From Chitinophaga tropicalis (GTDB taxonomy: Bacteria; Bacteroidota; Bacteroidia; Chitinophagales; Chitinophagaceae), in the NCBI RefSeq assembly GCF_009758205.1, contig NZ_WRXN01000009.1:62001-126000 (forward strand): DNA of 64,000 nt. Reading direction: 5' to 3'. The notes under the pieces are model-generated. The model was not told where the DNA came from, made no database searches, and saw nothing but the letters and a program-made list of their open reading frames with translations. Positions 47,248 to 56,034 of the stretch are shown here, piece after piece (the first letter of the stretch is position 1; each line of letters opens with the position of its first letter). The position numbers and the translations under genes are program-made.

Positions 47248-47941
47248 AGTTACCTCCTTCATTATTCAGGCGGGCACGGCGCCAGTTGCGCGTCCAGTGT
47301 GCATCTGTTTTAACGTGCCCTTTCCTGACATGTTTAAATACATGCTGTGCAAATGCTGCAACAGCAAAACTATCTGCGTCACGCGTTACAATACCTTCCA
47401 TAGTAGCGGGCTGACCAGTAATAGCATCATGCGCATCAAAAGCGCCGGGTCCGCTTACTATGCTGAGTATTTCCTGTTCAAAGATCTCTTTTACAAGAGG
47501 CGTACCTGAACTCTTAATTACAGGTACTACCGGCAGGTCCAGCATAGCGGCATAAAAACCGGTCTCTTCCCAGCTGAGCCAACGATCGTTTTCCCTGATG
47601 GCGAACACATAGAAATGATGGTCCAGGCGATGGTATGCAATAGAATGTACTGCATAGAGATTTTCCAGGAAGATCTCCAGGTTGCCGAGATCATTTTTGA
47701 TCAGTTGCCAGTAGCGGCGCAGGCTTTCTGTCCACGGAGAAGTAGTGGGCGCTGCATGAGAGCGCGCAAATACTCCGTAACGGGACAGGCAATTATTTTC
47801 ACCGTCCAGCTTTTCCGTATGTATCAGCTGTGGAATGTTACTGATACATTGCCAGTAATCATGCTGAATACGATCATCGCTGGTAGTACCAGGCGAGAAC
47901 GGAAAATGATAAGTACGGCTATATTTTTCTGAAATAGCCAT
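47225..47941 (-). CDS. RNA ligase (ATP-dependent, nucleotidyltransferase family)
   Basis: A 238-residue RNA ligase. Motif I is EKLDGEN with the AMP-accepting Lys44; ARSHAAPT is the next element (Arg60); ENLYAVHSI resembles motif III; EGIVTRD (Glu182) is motif IV; and KHVRKGHVKTD holds the motif V lysines. It would seal 3'-OH/5'-phosphate RNA ends made by the HD-Pnk encoded next. The gene pair overlaps, so both are expressed together as a repair cassette. Substrate RNA unknown; tRNA or stable RNA cut by ribotoxins is a reasonable guess. Confidence 0.88.
   Translation of the reverse strand: MAISEKYSRTYHFPFSPGTTSDDRIQHDYWQCISNIPQLIHTEKLDGENNCLSRYGVFARSHAAPTTSPWTESLRRYWQLIKNDLGNLEIFLENLYAVHSIAYHRLDHHFYVFAIRENDRWLSWEETGFYAAMLDLPVVPVIKSSGTPLVKEIFEQEILSIVSGPGAFDAHDAITGQPATMEGIVTRDADSFAVAAFAQHVFKHVRKGHVKTDAHWTRNWRRARLNNEGGNYVDYYSR
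47253..47259 (-). promoter_or_regulatory. Strong Shine-Dalgarno of the HD-Pnk gene
   Basis: On the minus strand AAGGAGG lies 5 bases before ATG 47247, inside the ligase coding end. Such strong sites are uncommon in Bacteroidota and decide the start. Confidence 0.7.
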
Positions 47942-47972
47942 GTCATGGGATTTATATTAAGAAAAAAGGATT

Positions 47973-48027
47973 CACAGGCCATACCCACGGGGATGTGGGT
48001 GGCGAAGCTAACAATGATATGCCTGTG
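47973..48027 (-). ncRNA. Nested hairpin upstream of the RNA ligase gene
   Basis: Outer 7-bp stem CACAGGC with GCCTGTG encloses a 6-bp hairpin ACCCAC/GTGGGT with a 6-base loop and a 20-base single-stranded arm. On the minus strand the structure is followed after 3 bases by CC and six T. It may be an attenuator or a structured leader, 31 bases before the start codon. Confidence 0.45.
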
Positions 48028-48094
48028 ATATTACATGACGCAAAGTTTGTCTGTTTTTAAATTGAGTTGCGAAGGTAAGTATTTTTATACAAAT

Positions 48095-48122
48095 CTGATT
48101 CGGATAGTGAATCAGTCTGATT
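48095..48122. promoter_or_regulatory. Cluster of three CTGATT half-sites
   Basis: CTGATT (48095), AATCAG (48110) and CTGATT (48117) occur within 28 bases, giving an inverted pair with 9-base spacer and a second pair with 1-base spacer. It lies about 150 bases upstream of the RNA ligase start; a possible operator. Confidence 0.35.
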
Positions 48123-48730
48123 TTTCTGGCGGAGGGCGAAACTAAGACATTATAAGATTTTCAGTATTTTCTGCCAATTGTATTATTCAACTGATGAGTG
48201 AAATCATCACACATACCAACCGGTACAATTGTGCGATGAAGTATAGCATTTTTGTACCTCACGTTATTCAGGTTAAATAAATATTCCTATCTTAGCCCAC
48301 GCATTGTTAATGTTTTACCGAAAATGATGTAGCCTTACACGTTATTTGTGGAAACTGATTTATTATGAACAACGAAACTATGTGAACTTTAGGGCATGCA
48401 ATATCCAGGTAGCTAACCCGGTTATTTTTGCTTAACTATTGAACTATAAACGTTATGTAATTTAACCTTTTGCCCTCTGGGGGACTGCTTTTTATGCGGT
48501 GATAATAAAACAGCTTTATTCACCCGCTATCTTATATTTTTTGCTGAACAGGCAGTAGTATAGTCATGTCTGTAACGGCCCATATATTCATTCATCAATA
48601 AAATTCCACTTCAATGTGTAGATCTCTTATCGTCATGAATCCTGTGCATTCACCTTAATGCATTTCTCTGCTACAGAGTGACTAAACACAGCCATAAGCG
48701 CTGAATACTTTTTACTACAATTATTATAAA

Positions 48731-51700
48731 ATGAGCAATCTCATGAAGGCTGTCCGCCACAGGCGGGCATCAGGTTTGCTATGCCTGGTACCACTATCAA
48801 CTATATGCATGTTTACGGCCATGCCCTCAGCTGCCAAAGCTGAAATTCCTTTTACAAAAATAACTGCCGCAAAGCGTGCAGATATTACCATTAAGGGTAA
48901 AATAACAGGAGATAACGGAGAAGCGCTGCCGGGTGTTTCCATTGCTGTTAAAGGCACTTCCAGGGGTACTACATCCGATGCAGAAGGTAATTATACTATT
49001 GTGGCAGATGCCAATGCAACACTGGTATTTACGTCTATCGGCTACACCGTACAGGAAGTGCCGGTAAATGGTAATGCTACGCTCAACGTAACCTTAAAAA
49101 CAGGCACCAGTCAGTTAGACCAGGTGGTAGTGGTAGGTTATGGCACCCAGCGCAGAAGCCAGGTAGTAGGCTCCATCAGCTCTGTAAAAGGTGCTGAGAT
49201 CACCAAACAACCGGTATTGACCGCCGCACAGGGCCTGCAGGCTAAAACACCCGGCGTACAGGTAATGGCCAGCGGTACTCCCGGCGGACAACCACAGATG
49301 CGCATCAGGGGCGTAAGTTCTGTTACCGGCGATGCCAATCCGGTGTATGTAGTAGATGGAATGATCACTACAGATATCACCAACATTAACAACTCAGACA
49401 TCGAATCTATCGAAGTACTGAAAGACGCTTCTGCCCAGGCTATCTATGGTAGCCGTGCAGGCAATGGAGTGGTGCTTATCACCACAAAGAAAGGCAAGGC
49501 CGGCAAAATGAAGATAGGCGTTGACGCTTATTCCGGCTTCAGGGCTGCTACGTCCAAAGTAAAAATGGCCGATGCCCGCGCATATGCACAGTATACCAAT
49601 GAAGCAAATATCTACGACGGCAAACCTGCCATTTTTGATCTCGACACACTGCGTTCCAATACAAACTGGTTTGACGAGATCACCCGCAAAGGCATGGTCC
49701 AGAACTATACACTGAACATCAGCGGTGGCAGTGAGAAAACCACATACTACTTCAGCGCAGGTTATTTCAAGGACAACGGTATTGTGAAAGGAAGCGATTA
49801 TACCCGTGGCGTGATCCGCATCAACAATGAATACCGCCTGGCTCCTTTCTTTAAACTGGGGCATAACCTGAACGTGAATATATCCAAAACAAATACTAAA
49901 CCGGACGAGTTTGCCAATGCTTACCGTATGGCACCTTCCACTCCCGTTAAATTTGCTGACGGCAGCTGGGGCTATGAGCCTAACCTGAGTATAGCCAACC
50001 CTGTTGCAGACCTGGCATACAATACGAATTTCCTTAACCAGGTACGTTTACAGGGTAATGTATATGGTGAGCTCACCCTCTTAAAGGGACTGACCATACG
50101 CAGCAGCTTCAACTTTGACCGGAGAGATAACAAGAGCACTATATATGTACCGGCGTATATGGTATGGAGCGTACAGAAGAATGATACTTCCCATCTCACT
50201 ACTACCAGGGGCAATGGTTTCTACTATATAGCCGATAACAATATTACTTACAACAAGACTATTGCAGAGAAACATGAACTGTCTGTTACCGTTGGCTATT
50301 CAGCAGAACGTAACAAGGAAGATTCACTCAGCGCCAAGGTAAAGAATGTACCCAACAAGCGTAACCTCTGGTATCTTTCACAGGGCGATCTGAACAACGC
50401 GGAGCTTTATGACAATGGTTCACTGATAAGAAGGGCTTCTGCATATGGCCGTCTTACTTACACCTTCAACCGTAAATACAACTTCAGCGGCTCACTCAGG
50501 CGGGATGGTTCCAGTAACTTCCCTGTCGGTAACAAATGGGGGACCTTCTACTCTGCAGGTGCTTCCTGGATAATCACAGAAGAAGGTTTCATGCAGGAGC
50601 AAAAGATATTTAATGATCTGAGAGTACGTGCAGGCTATGGTAAAGTAGGCAATGATAACATTGCCAACCTGGCGGTACTGAACGGTATTCCCATCCTGGA
50701 TTATTACTATGCCTTTGGCGGTAATGGTACAAGTCAGCAACAGGCTATCACCATCAACCAGGTAAAAGATATGAACGCTTCCTGGGAGCCTACCAAGGGT
50801 ATAGATGCAGGAGTGGAATTTGCCGTCCTGAAACGCAGACTGAGCGGTGGTGTAAGCTATTATAACAAACTGACCAACGCCTATGTAGACCTGACCGTTC
50901 CAAGTACTTTCGGTGATAAGGAAAAGACTGTTTCTTCAAGGGTAGCTGATGTTCGCAACAAAGGTGTGGAGATCAACCTGAACTGGAAAGATGAGCTCAG
51001 CAAAGACTTCTACTATTTTGTTGGCGGTAACATTACTTTCAATAAGAACAATGTTGAAAAAGTAAATGGTAATCTCCAGCTGAGGGGTGGCAGCCTGGGT
51101 AATGGCCAGATCACTACAAATACAGTGGTAGGTCAGCCAATAGGCAGCTTCTGGGTATACCAGACAGATGGCATCTACCAGACACAGGAAGAGATAGATA
51201 ATTCCGCTCATCTGACAGGGGCTAAACCAGGCGATTTCAGATTGAGGGATATAAGCGGAAGCAAAGGAGAACCAGATGGCGCTATTGATGATAAAGACAA
51301 GATCTTTGCAGGCTCCTATCAGCCTAAAGTTTACTATGGCATCAATGCAGGATTTACTTACAAGAGACTGGACTTCTCTATAGATTGCTATGGCAATGCG
51401 GGTAATAAAGTGTATAATGGTAAAAAAGGCGTACGTTTCGGTAACGATAACATAGAAGCAAATGTTGCCGCTAACCGCTGGACTACCACCAATACAAATA
51501 CCAACATACCAAGAGCATCCAACTCTATCCCGGTCCCATCCACATATTTTGTTGAATCCGGTTCTTTCTTCCGTATCAACAATATCACTCTCGGGTATAC
51601 TGTACCTACTTCCCGCTGGGGCGGCGTGAGCAACCTGCGTGTATTTGCTACAGCGCAGAACCCTGTTATTTTCAAGAAATACAGCGGGTATACGCCAGAG

Positions 51701-51790
51701 CTGCCGGGCCCTGCCACTGCTGCTGGTATTGAACTGAACATTTACCCGATCACCTCCACTTACATGGCAGGTTTTAATCTCTCTTTCTAA
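48731..51790 (+). CDS. SusC/RagA TonB-linked outer membrane transporter
   Basis: A 1019-residue glycan importer without STN domain. Signal-containing N-terminus (to about residue 37), carboxypeptidase-D-like domain (IKGKITGDNGEALPGVSIAV), TonB-box-like QVVVVGYG, plug with LQAKTPGVQV and DASAQAIYGSRAGNGV, and a long barrel. With no STN domain it is not driven by an ECF/FecR pair, so regulation must differ from the first locus. SusD follows after 17 bases, then a GH144 enzyme: the likely substrate is beta-1,2-glucan. Confidence 0.95.
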   Translation: MSNLMKAVRHRRASGLLCLVPLSTICMFTAMPSAAKAEIPFTKITAAKRADITIKGKITGDNGEALPGVSIAVKGTSRGTTSDAEGNYTIVADANATLVFTSIGYTVQEVPVNGNATLNVTLKTGTSQLDQVVVVGYGTQRRSQVVGSISSVKGAEITKQPVLTAAQGLQAKTPGVQVMASGTPGGQPQMRIRGVSSVTGDANPVYVVDGMITTDITNINNSDIESIEVLKDASAQAIYGSRAGNGVVLITTKKGKAGKMKIGVDAYSGFRAATSKVKMADARAYAQYTNEANIYDGKPAIFDLDTLRSNTNWFDEITRKGMVQNYTLNISGGSEKTTYYFSAGYFKDNGIVKGSDYTRGVIRINNEYRLAPFFKLGHNLNVNISKTNTKPDEFANAYRMAPSTPVKFADGSWGYEPNLSIANPVADLAYNTNFLNQVRLQGNVYGELTLLKGLTIRSSFNFDRRDNKSTIYVPAYMVWSVQKNDTSHLTTTRGNGFYYIADNNITYNKTIAEKHELSVTVGYSAERNKEDSLSAKVKNVPNKRNLWYLSQGDLNNAELYDNGSLIRRASAYGRLTYTFNRKYNFSGSLRRDGSSNFPVGNKWGTFYSAGASWIITEEGFMQEQKIFNDLRVRAGYGKVGNDNIANLAVLNGIPILDYYYAFGGNGTSQQQAITINQVKDMNASWEPTKGIDAGVEFAVLKRRLSGGVSYYNKLTNAYVDLTVPSTFGDKEKTVSSRVADVRNKGVEINLNWKDELSKDFYYFVGGNITFNKNNVEKVNGNLQLRGGSLGNGQITTNTVVGQPIGSFWVYQTDGIYQTQEEIDNSAHLTGAKPGDFRLRDISGSKGEPDGAIDDKDKIFAGSYQPKVYYGINAGFTYKRLDFSIDCYGNAGNKVYNGKKGVRFGNDNIEANVAANRWTTTNTNTNIPRASNSIPVPSTYFVESGSFFRINNITLGYTVPTSRWGGVSNLRVFATAQNPVIFKKYSGYTPELPGPATAAGIELNIYPITSTYMAGFNLSF

Positions 51791-51807
51791 TTTTTAACAG
51801 CCGAGAA

Positions 51808-53310
51808 ATGAAAAAGTACTTCTTTATCATAGCAGCATCCGGACTTGTCTGGACACAGAGCGCCTGTAACAAGGACTGGCTCAATCCTGCACCGGAAAAC
51901 CTGCAGACCGGAAACGACTCCGTTTATTCAGATAACAGCAACGCTACAAAATTTGTGAATGCCTGCTACGCCAACCTGCTTACCTGGGACCAGACATCCT
52001 TTGCATTCATTGGTGTGACCAGCATCACTTCTGACGATGCCGACAAAGGCAGTTCTCCGGGCGATAACGGTTCTGACAAAGACCTTATGGATGCCATCAC
52101 CTACACTCCTACTGCCTCCAGTGTAGCCGGTGTGTGGAGCGGTAACTACCAGGGCATCTCCAACTGTAACCAGGCACTGGCAGCTATTCCAAAGTTCACC
52201 CGCCTGGATGCGGCCACTGCCAGCCGGTTGAGAGGGGAAACCAGGTTCCTGAGAGCATTCTATTATTTCAACCTTGTACGCACATTCGGGTTCATTCCTC
52301 TTGTGGATACGGTAGTGGATGCAAACAATCCTGAATCAGTAGCTAAAGCCAATACACAGGTACAGGCAGAACAGATCTACACACTGATAGAAAGTGATCT
52401 GAACTTTGCCATGAGCGTACTGCCCACCCGCGATGAACAGGCAGCAGCCGATGTAGGCCGCGCTACCAAAGGCGCAGCTATGGGCCTGCTGGCTAAGGTA
52501 AGCCTGTATGAAAAGAAATATCAGCAGGCATATGACCTTACCACACAGATCATGCAGGGCAGCGCAGGCAGCTATGCACTGGTGAACGACTACTCTACCA
52601 TCTGGCGGGAGATAGGTGAGAACAGCTCAGAATCACTCTTCGAGATACAGGGAAAAATGGGCAACCCGAAAGCAGGCGTACAACAATATTCTGCTGTACA
52701 GGGTATACGTGCAGGCGTATTTGCCGGTGTTACAAGAGCCTCTACCGGCTGGGGTTTTAACACCCCCAGCGAGGACCTGGATAACGCTTATGAAGCTGGT
52801 GATGTGCGCAAAAAAGCCACTATTATACATGTAGGCGATACATTGTTTGACGGCGTTATCCTGGTAAGTGCAGCCAATGAAAGATATAACTACAAAGCAT
52901 ATGTCAGCCAGACACAGGAGAACTATGACGGTAACGGAGATCTTACCAACAAGAATGTACGCATCCTGCGCATGGGAGATATCTACCTTATCAACGCAGA
53001 AGCTGCCAATGAACTGGGAAATACCTCTACGGCACAATCCTCTCTTAATGCAGTTAGAAACCGTGCAAAGCTTGGCAACACCAGTGCGGCAGACCAGACA
53101 GCATTACGCACTGCTATCTGGAATGAGAGAAGAGTAGAGCTGGCTATGGAGCATGACCGCTTCTATGACCTGGTACGCCAGGGACGTGCAGGTACCGTAC
53201 TGCGTGCGCATGGTAAGAATTTTGTGGATGGCAAGAATGAAGTATTCCCCATTCCCCAGGCAGAGATAGATGCAAGCGGTAATGCATTGATACAGAACGA
53301 CGGGTATTAA
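51808..53310 (+). CDS. SusD/RagB outer membrane glycan-binding lipoprotein
   Basis: A 500-residue lipoprotein (lipobox QSAC, Cys20). Features: LRGETRFLRAFYYFNLVRTFGFIPLV, KGAAMGLLAKVSLYEKKYQQAY, and C-terminal LRMGDIYLINAEAANELG, NAVRNRAKLG and VELAMEHDRFYDLVRQGR. Pairs with the SusC 17 bases upstream. A GH144 glucanase starts 21 bases downstream, so the three form one transcription unit. Confidence 0.95.
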   Translation: MKKYFFIIAASGLVWTQSACNKDWLNPAPENLQTGNDSVYSDNSNATKFVNACYANLLTWDQTSFAFIGVTSITSDDADKGSSPGDNGSDKDLMDAITYTPTASSVAGVWSGNYQGISNCNQALAAIPKFTRLDAATASRLRGETRFLRAFYYFNLVRTFGFIPLVDTVVDANNPESVAKANTQVQAEQIYTLIESDLNFAMSVLPTRDEQAAADVGRATKGAAMGLLAKVSLYEKKYQQAYDLTTQIMQGSAGSYALVNDYSTIWREIGENSSESLFEIQGKMGNPKAGVQQYSAVQGIRAGVFAGVTRASTGWGFNTPSEDLDNAYEAGDVRKKATIIHVGDTLFDGVILVSAANERYNYKAYVSQTQENYDGNGDLTNKNVRILRMGDIYLINAEAANELGNTSTAQSSLNAVRNRAKLGNTSAADQTALRTAIWNERRVELAMEHDRFYDLVRQGRAGTVLRAHGKNFVDGKNEVFPIPQAEIDASGNALIQNDGY

Positions 53311-53331
53311 GAAAAAAACTAACTTACAGAT

Positions 53332-54705
53332 ATGAGATCTGCCTTATTTATCAGCCTGCTGGCAGCTGCACCGGTTATATACTCAGGATGCAAAGGCCCG
53401 CGACAACCGGCACAGGAGACGCCTGGCGATAGTACCACTGTTGCACTTCCTGTAGATTCCGTATTCAACATTGTCCAGGAACATACCTTCCAGTATTTCA
53501 GGGATGGCGCTGAACCTAACAGTGGCATGGCAAGGGAACGTTATCATGTGGATGGCGATTACCCGGAAAATGACATGAATGTTGTGACAACCGGCGGAAG
53601 CGGTTTTGGCGTGATGGCTATCCTTGCAGGTATTGAACGCGGTTATATTACCCGCAGGCAGGGATTTGAACAGTTGCAGCGCATTGTACAGTTCCTGGAA
53701 AAGGCAGACCGCTTCCATGGCGCATGGCCTCACTGGATCTATGGCGACAATGGAAAGGTGAAACCCTTTGGCCAGAAAGACAATGGGGGGGACCTTGTGG
53801 AAACAGCATTCATGGTCCAGGGCCTGCTTTGCGTAAGACAGTATTTTGCCAATGGGAATGAAGAAGAAAAACAACTGGCCGCACAGATCAACAAACTATG
53901 GAAAGAAGTAGACTGGAGCTGGTACAGGAATGGCAAGAATGTGTTGTACTGGCATTGGTCCCCCGAATATGAATGGGAAATGAACTTCGCTGTAACGGGT
54001 TACAACGAATGCCTCATCATGTATATACTGGCTGCCTCCTCTCCTACACACGGCATACCGGCTGAAGTATATCATGAAGGATGGGCGCGTAACGGGCAGA
54101 TAAAAGGTAATATCACAGCGTACGGCTACACCCTGACATTGTCCCACAACTTTGCACAACAGTACGGCGGGCCATTATTCTGGTCTCATTATTCATTCCT
54201 GGGGCTTGATCCTCATGAATTGAAAGACCGCTATGCTGATTACTGGACGCATAATACCAATCATACCCTGATCAACAGGGCCTGGTGTGTGGAAAATCCT
54301 AAAGGGTATAAAGGTTATGGCGCCAACAGCTGGGGATTGACGGCCAGCTATTCTGTGAACGGGTATGCTGCGCATGCTCCGGGAGAACAGACTGATCTGG
54401 GAGTGATCTCTCCTACTGCTGCTATCTCCTCCATGCCTTATACGCCTGAATATTCAAAACAGGCAATGATACACTGGTACAATGATATGGGCAGTAAGGT
54501 ATTTGGTAAATACGGTTTTTATGATGCTTTCAGTGAGAGCAACAACTGGTATCCGCAGCGCTACCTGGCAATAGATCAGGGCCCGGCTGTGGTAATGATG
54601 GAAAACTACCGCAGCGGGTTGTTATGGAAATTGTTTATGAGTTGTCCTGAAGTGCAGGCAGGATTGAAAAAACTGGGATTTACAAGTCCGTATATTAAGA
54701 ATTAG
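53332..54705 (+). CDS. GH144-type endo-beta-1,2-glucanase lipoprotein (glycoamylase family)
   Basis: A 457-residue lipoprotein (YSGC, Cys20) with one (alpha/alpha)6-barrel of the glycoamylase type, now GH144. Landmarks: EHTFQYFRDGAEPNSGMARERY, VTTGGSGFGVMAILAGIERG, HGAWPHWIYGDNGKV, KDNGGDLVETAFMVQGLL, NFAVTGYNECLIMYILAA and the C-terminal FYDAFSESNNWYPQRYLAIDQGP. The characterised founder comes from Chitinophaga and cuts linear beta-1,2-glucan to sophoro-oligosaccharides. Assignment rests on family resemblance from memory. It closes the SusCD operon, ahead of a strong terminator. Confidence 0.85.
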   Translation: MRSALFISLLAAAPVIYSGCKGPRQPAQETPGDSTTVALPVDSVFNIVQEHTFQYFRDGAEPNSGMARERYHVDGDYPENDMNVVTTGGSGFGVMAILAGIERGYITRRQGFEQLQRIVQFLEKADRFHGAWPHWIYGDNGKVKPFGQKDNGGDLVETAFMVQGLLCVRQYFANGNEEEKQLAAQINKLWKEVDWSWYRNGKNVLYWHWSPEYEWEMNFAVTGYNECLIMYILAASSPTHGIPAEVYHEGWARNGQIKGNITAYGYTLTLSHNFAQQYGGPLFWSHYSFLGLDPHELKDRYADYWTHNTNHTLINRAWCVENPKGYKGYGANSWGLTASYSVNGYAAHAPGEQTDLGVISPTAAISSMPYTPEYSKQAMIHWYNDMGSKVFGKYGFYDAFSESNNWYPQRYLAIDQGPAVVMMENYRSGLLWKLFMSCPEVQAGLKKLGFTSPYIKN

Positions 54706-54720
54706 GCTTTTCACTGTAAT

Positions 54721-54760
54721 AATAAAAGCGCCGTCTGCAGTTGCAGACGGCGCTTTTATT
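54721..54760. terminator. Terminator after the GH144 gene
   Basis: A perfect 19-bp stem (AATAAAAGCGCCGTCTGCA and complement) with a 2-base loop and T-rich end. Confidence 0.9.
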
Positions 54761-54809
54761 TACACGGCATATAATTTGATTTTATATTGTCAGACTCAAA
54801 ACTTATGAC

Positions 54810-54989
54810 ATGAAACCGCTCAGATTTATACCTGTGGTGCTGGGAATGTTGTTGCTTGGAGCAAGTTGCGTCCCTCCCCGTCATGGACCTCCACGGCCGC
54901 CTAAACCACCGCGTCCGCCTCATGGCGCAATACAGTTCAGAGTACCTGAAAGCTCATTCCATCAACAGGTGATAGCGTTCAACCGCTGA
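54810..54989 (+). CDS. Small proline-rich lipoprotein
   Basis: A 59-residue protein: MKPLRFIPVVLGMLLLGASC is a standard lipoprotein signal (Cys20), followed by a Pro/Arg/His-rich segment (about residues 22-38, repeated PPR and PPK) and a short tail. The signal and lipobox make it a credible gene despite its size. It lies after the terminator of the GH144 operon, so it is separately transcribed. No known function; it may be a surface anchor or linker peptide. Confidence 0.6.
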   Translation: MKPLRFIPVVLGMLLLGASCVPPRHGPPRPPKPPRPPHGAIQFRVPESSFHQQVIAFNR

Positions 54990-55002
54990 CAGGTAAATTG
55001 TA

Positions 55003-55848
55003 TCAGGACTTTTTATATTTACGCTTCTGTAGCTTTTTCAGTATTGCATCCAGCTTAGCAGGATCATTCATATATGGCTCCAGGTTAAACAGTTCTACTC
55101 TTCTGAAATCTACGGGGTGACTTTCACTCTGCAGGGAGATACTGCCTTCTTTTAACGGGCGTCCCTCCTGCAGCAATGTATTGTCAGCATTTGTGACATT
55201 GCCTCCTCCTACCTGTGGTTTGTTGTATACCAGTACAGTATCCTTAAACACGATGTGTTTGATCACAGAATCACCCAGTACCAACGCAGCAGCTCTTACC
55301 CATTGTTCTCCATGATATGTTTTGGAGGTAGAGGTAATACAATGCTCTGTAATGAGTTTATTATTCATTACCACGTTGGTGCCTGGAGTACAAAGGTTAG
55401 CCGTTGACCGCGGGTCTGTGCCATTTCCTCCCAGCAGCTGTTCTTCCAGGGAAATGGGGAAATCCTGGTCTTTTCCCATGCTGGCGGCAGATTGCCCATG
55501 AAGCATCACTCCGCTGTTACGCAGCGCCCATCCTGGTCCGCCGGCTACCTGGCTGCCCGTAAAGCGGTATTCCACTACAATGAGATAGGCGGAAAAGTTC
55601 TGTTTATAGAAGATATGACCGTACTGTTCATCGAAGTTGGTGTACTGATCATAGCGTACTTTCAGCAGGCCGTCTTCTACCCTGAAAGTATTGCCATAGT
55701 TATTATTCAGATCATGTCCTTTTATCTTAATATCCCATCCGGTAAGGTCTTTACCATTAAAGAGCCGGATCCAGCCTTTTCCCGGTTTCATTTGCGCAAA
55801 GCCGGCCAGAGAAAGCAGTAACAATGTGCCGGTAAACAGTTTTTTCAT
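55003..55848 (-). CDS. DUF1080 domain protein
   Basis: A 281-residue exported protein (signal cut near LAGFAQ). A single DUF1080 domain: WIRLFNGKDLTGWDIKIKGH, FRVEDGLLKV, the GPGWALRNSGVMLHGQ core, SISLEEQL-like ISLEEQLLGG, and GSISLQSESHPVDFRRVELFNL. A short Lys-rich tail closes it. The family is linked with 3-keto-glycoside hydrolysis. It lies alone, convergent with the small proline-rich lipoprotein gene. Confidence 0.85.
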   Translation of the reverse strand: MKKLFTGTLLLLSLAGFAQMKPGKGWIRLFNGKDLTGWDIKIKGHDLNNNYGNTFRVEDGLLKVRYDQYTNFDEQYGHIFYKQNFSAYLIVVEYRFTGSQVAGGPGWALRNSGVMLHGQSAASMGKDQDFPISLEEQLLGGNGTDPRSTANLCTPGTNVVMNNKLITEHCITSTSKTYHGEQWVRAAALVLGDSVIKHIVFKDTVLVYNKPQVGGGNVTNADNTLLQEGRPLKEGSISLQSESHPVDFRRVELFNLEPYMNDPAKLDAILKKLQKRKYKKS

Positions 55849-56034
55849 ACGTTGTCATTTTGAAGAGCTTAAGATAGGCAGTATATGGAATTATTTTTCA
55901 GGAAATTTTTCTGCAACAGATGTGAATTTTTATACGCAATTCCACAATATAAAAATAAACAATTTCATGATTTTCAATGTTTTATAATTCAAGCAGGATT
56001 TTAGCTTTATTATTTTTCTTAAAAAAATGCTGTC

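Larger units (their letters stand above)
47942..48730. other. Long intergenic region between RNA ligase and SusC genes
   Basis: About 790 bases without a gene in either strand that I can support. It holds the leader of the RNA repair cassette with a nested hairpin, a cluster of CTGATT half-sites, and the presumably long leader of the downstream SusC. TATCTTAG at about 48288 is a near-match to the -7 element for SusC, which would imply an mRNA leader over 400 bases long. Confidence 0.6.

Noticed and set aside
47942..48730. tRNA or known riboswitch in the long intergenic region
   Set aside because: No cloverleaf with a T-loop and no riboswitch core I recognise; the hairpin upstream of the ligase is reported only as a leader structure.
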